A stretch of DNA of 6,766 nucleotides. It comes from Streptosporangiaceae bacterium. Lineage in GTDB: Bacteria > Actinomycetota > Actinomycetes > Streptosporangiales > Streptosporangiaceae. Of the stretch, positions 5,683 through 6,766 are shown one piece after another. Location of the stretch: the NCBI GenBank assembly GCA_030040815.1, contig JASHSZ010000277.1:1-6766 (forward strand), read 5' to 3'. Within the stretch, counting starts at the first letter, position 1. Each line of letters starts with the position of its first letter. The position numbers and the translations under genes are program-made. A model generated the notes under the pieces. The model saw only the letters and a program-made list of their open reading frames with translations. It did not search any database and was not told where the DNA came from.

Positions 5683-6021
5683 ATGGTGATCACCACGTTG
5701 CCAGTCGGCAGTGTGCTGTCCAGCCAGGCTGCGCCGTGTGCCGCGCGACCGTCGGCCGAATCCGGCCCGGGCGCCTTTGCGCGCGCAGGCGCCTGGATCG
5801 GCGGCGGCTATCAGGCGGGCGTCGCGGGCGGAGCCGGCAAGGTCTCGGGCAGGTATGCGCCCGGCGTTGTCGACCCGATCCGGCGTCCCAGGATCCGGTT
5901 CACCGCCACCAAGGGCAGCACTGTCCAGAGCAACGTCCAGCACAACACCATGGCCCGGCTCAACCAGGTTTCCCTGGGTGGAGTGGGTCCGCATCCTGCG
6001 AGGGAACGAGAACCGGCCTGA
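5683..6021 (+). CDS. Upstream ORF in the whiB7 leader (112 codons, putative regulatory leader peptide)
   Basis: The ORF starts at ATG 5683 behind a consensus Shine-Dalgarno and ends with TGA 6019-6021 inside a hairpin 23 nt before the terminator. Third positions are about 79% G/C, so at least the first ~90 codons look like real coding sequence. The product is Gly/Ala-rich at 27-60 with no transmembrane segment, signal peptide or domain I recognise; it ends MARLNQVSLGGVGPHPAREREPA. Ribosomes stalled in the uORF would change leader folding and allow transcription into whiB7, as described for whiB7 leaders in mycobacteria and streptomycetes. Its length is more than a leader peptide needs, so it could also be an independent small protein whose 3' end doubles as the sensor. 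A shorter start at ATG 5950 has no ribosome binding site. Confidence 0.6.
   Translation: MVITTLPVGSVLSSQAAPCAARPSAESGPGAFARAGAWIGGGYQAGVAGGAGKVSGRYAPGVVDPIRRPRIRFTATKGSTVQSNVQHNTMARLNQVSLGGVGPHPAREREPA
5770..5793 (+). repeat. 7-bp inverted repeat inside the uORF
   Basis: GGCGCCT and AGGCGCC flank a 10-nt GC-alternating loop. In the whiB7 leader RNA this would be a stable hairpin about 130 nt after the predicted start. It might slow or pause ribosomes; no role is shown. Confidence 0.35.
5985..5997 (+). promoter_or_regulatory. Predicted antiterminator strand in the uORF tail
   Basis: GGGTCCGCATCCT is an 11/13 match to the terminator's 3' arm (6063-6075) and can pair with its 5' arm at 6044-6056: 8 continuous pairs (5985-5992 with 6049-6056), a 2x2 internal loop, then 3 more pairs. 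A ribosome moving to the uORF stop covers it and the terminator forms; a ribosome stalled before about codon 95 leaves it free to block the terminator. Confidence 0.6.
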
Positions 6022-6030
6022 CAAGGCCGG
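6013..6030 (+). repeat. Hairpin enclosing the uORF stop codon
   Basis: CCGGCCT and AGGCCGG form a perfect 7-bp stem with the 4-nt loop GACA. The uORF stop TGA (6019-6021) spans the last base of the 5' arm and the loop. The hairpin lies between the antiterminator strand and the terminator, so it can form in either alternative fold; a terminating ribosome would unfold it. Confidence 0.55.
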
Positions 6031-6043
6031 CCAGTCCCCTCCC

Positions 6044-6080
6044 AGGCCGCGGACCCGACAAAGGGTCCGCGGCCTTCGTT
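6044..6080 (+). terminator. Intrinsic terminator/attenuator in the whiB7 leader
   Basis: A perfect 13-bp stem, AGGCCGCGGACCC (6044-6056) with GGGTCCGCGGCCT (6063-6075), closes a 6-nt loop GACAAA and is followed by the modest T-run TTCGTT. It stands about 68 nt before the whiB7 ATG, after the uORF and before the gene it would silence, so it acts as an attenuator rather than an end-of-operon terminator. It would also cut off read-through from uvrD2-tesB. Confidence 0.85.
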
Positions 6081-6147
6081 ATGCGAGGCCACAAATTGTC
6101 AGAGGCACGCGAGAAGCTCGACGAGTAGTGGAGAGGGGTTGGCACCG

Positions 6148-6528
6148 ATGCAGTGGCCCGGCACCAGCTGCGTGCTGGAGGGACGAGCCGACGAAATCAG
6201 CGGCGAGGAACTGACCGGCCCGGCGCCGAGCCCGATGGGGCTCACCGGACAGATGCTGAGCTCCGGCGGGCTCAGCAGCCAGGACTACGCGACCGCTGAG
6301 CTGCCGTGCAGGGATGACCCGGAGCTGTTCTTCGCGGAATCCCCGGACGACGTGGAGTTCGCCAAGTCGCTCTGCCGGAGCTGCGCGGTGCAGACGGCCT
6401 GCCTGGCGGGGGCCATCGCCCGCGCGGAGCCGTGGGGTGTCTGGGGCGGCGAGCTGTTCCTTCGGGGCGAGATCGTGCCGCGGAAGCGGCCCCGCGGACG
6501 CCCGCGGAAGGACGCGGTAGCGGCCTGA
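6148..6528 (+). CDS. whiB7: Transcriptional regulator WhiB7 (WblC), [4Fe-4S] protein
   Basis: WhiB7 is an iron-sulfur transcription factor that partners the principal sigma factor and turns on intrinsic resistance to ribosome-targeting antibiotics, including its own gene. The 126-residue protein carries the four cluster ligands Cys54, Cys76, Cys79 and Cys85 (C-x21-C-x2-C-x5-C) within PCRDDPELFFAESPDDVEFAKSLC, the WhiB turn WGVWGGE (96-102) and the AT-hook RGRPRK (116-121) that separates WhiB7 from other WhiB proteins. The first ~50 residues are a poorly conserved extension. The ATG at 6148 has GAGAGGGG ending 9 nt upstream; an in-frame TTG at 6139 directly abuts that motif and is less likely. 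Expression appears controlled by the autoregulated promoter and attenuator upstream. Its position downstream of uvrD2 is shared with other actinobacteria. Confidence 0.96.
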   Translation: MQWPGTSCVLEGRADEISGEELTGPAPSPMGLTGQMLSSGGLSSQDYATAELPCRDDPELFFAESPDDVEFAKSLCRSCAVQTACLAGAIARAEPWGVWGGELFLRGEIVPRKRPRGRPRKDAVAA

Positions 6529-6575
6529 CCAGGGCCGGTGCCGAGGGTGACGGATCGAGGGAACGGGAGAGTGCA

Positions 6576-6766
6576 ATGGAGCACGTGCGAGCAGAGCTAG
6601 CAAGAGACCGACACCGAGGGATACTCGCGCGGGCCGAGGCCGAGCGCGACAGCCGCCGGGCTCGGCAGTACAGCCGCGTCTGGAGGCTGGCCGAGCGCGC
6701 GGACCGGCAATTGGCTAGCCACTGGAGTCAGGCGGCGCGGCTGCGGGCCCACCTGAGGGAACTCGA
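6576..6766 (+). CDS. Small charged helical protein, unknown function (cut by right edge)
   Basis: From ATG 6576, with GGGAG about 7 nt upstream, the frame is open for 63 codons to the window end. The peptide is almost entirely Arg, Glu, Ala and Leu (MEHVRAELARDRHRGILARA..., then RVWRLAERADRQL and QAARLRAHLREL). This predicts one or two long amphipathic helices, probably a coiled coil, with no cysteine, signal peptide or membrane segment. It follows whiB7 by 47 nt on the same strand with no terminator between, so it may be co-transcribed and induced with whiB7. I do not recognise a family and the C-terminus is not in the window. Codon use has slightly more A/T-ending codons at its start (CGA, GCA, CTA, AGA) than its neighbours. 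Confidence 0.6.
   Translation, partial: MEHVRAELARDRHRGILARAEAERDSRRARQYSRVWRLAERADRQLASHWSQAARLRAHLREL

Noticed and set aside
5623..6024. 133-codon minus-strand frame in the whiB7 leader
   Set aside because: No ribosome binding site or domain, and it is antisense to the better supported uORF and regulatory hairpins.
5711..6214. 167-codon plus-strand frame spanning the terminator
   Set aside because: It reads through the attenuator and into whiB7 in another frame, without a ribosome binding site.

Overview
The window is high-GC DNA with strong G/C preference at third codon positions, GTG starts and short overlaps between genes. Mycoredoxin, UvrD2, WhiB7 and an ANTAR regulator together point to an actinomycete (Actinomycetota). 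The order cannot be fixed from the sequence alone; cyanophycin genes argue against most streptomycetes and mycobacteria.

Layout. Bases 1-2233 are read leftwards: mycoredoxin (mrx1) overlapping an ANTAR-domain regulator by 4 nt, then after a 214-nt gap cyanophycinase (cphB), then after 165 nt the first 37 codons of cyanophycin synthetase (cphA), which runs off the left edge. Bases 2234-2377 are a divergent control region. From 2378 everything is read rightwards: uvrD2 (SF1 helicase with HRDC domain), tesB (acyl-CoA thioesterase II, overlapping uvrD2 by 4 nt), a ~570-nt whiB7 control region, whiB7, and the start of a small charged helical protein cut by the right edge.

How the parts fit. The cph genes handle a nitrogen-storage polymer (Asp-Arg): CphA makes it and CphB degrades it. 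mrx1 and uvrD2 are divergent neighbours, as they are in mycobacteria, and an oxidative-stress (SigR/SigH-like) promoter faces mrx1. whiB7 is the antibiotic-responsive master regulator of intrinsic resistance. Its leader here is unusually readable: a WhiB7-type promoter (A-rich tract, 3-nt gap, -35, -10) just after tesB, a 112-codon upstream ORF with a perfect Shine-Dalgarno, a small hairpin swallowing the uORF stop codon, a 13-bp terminator, and in the uORF tail a 13-nt near-copy of the terminator's 3' arm that can pair with its 5' arm. That is the geometry expected for ribosome-stalling antitermination, and it is the most interesting structure in the window. No mobile element, CRISPR array, rRNA or tRNA was seen.
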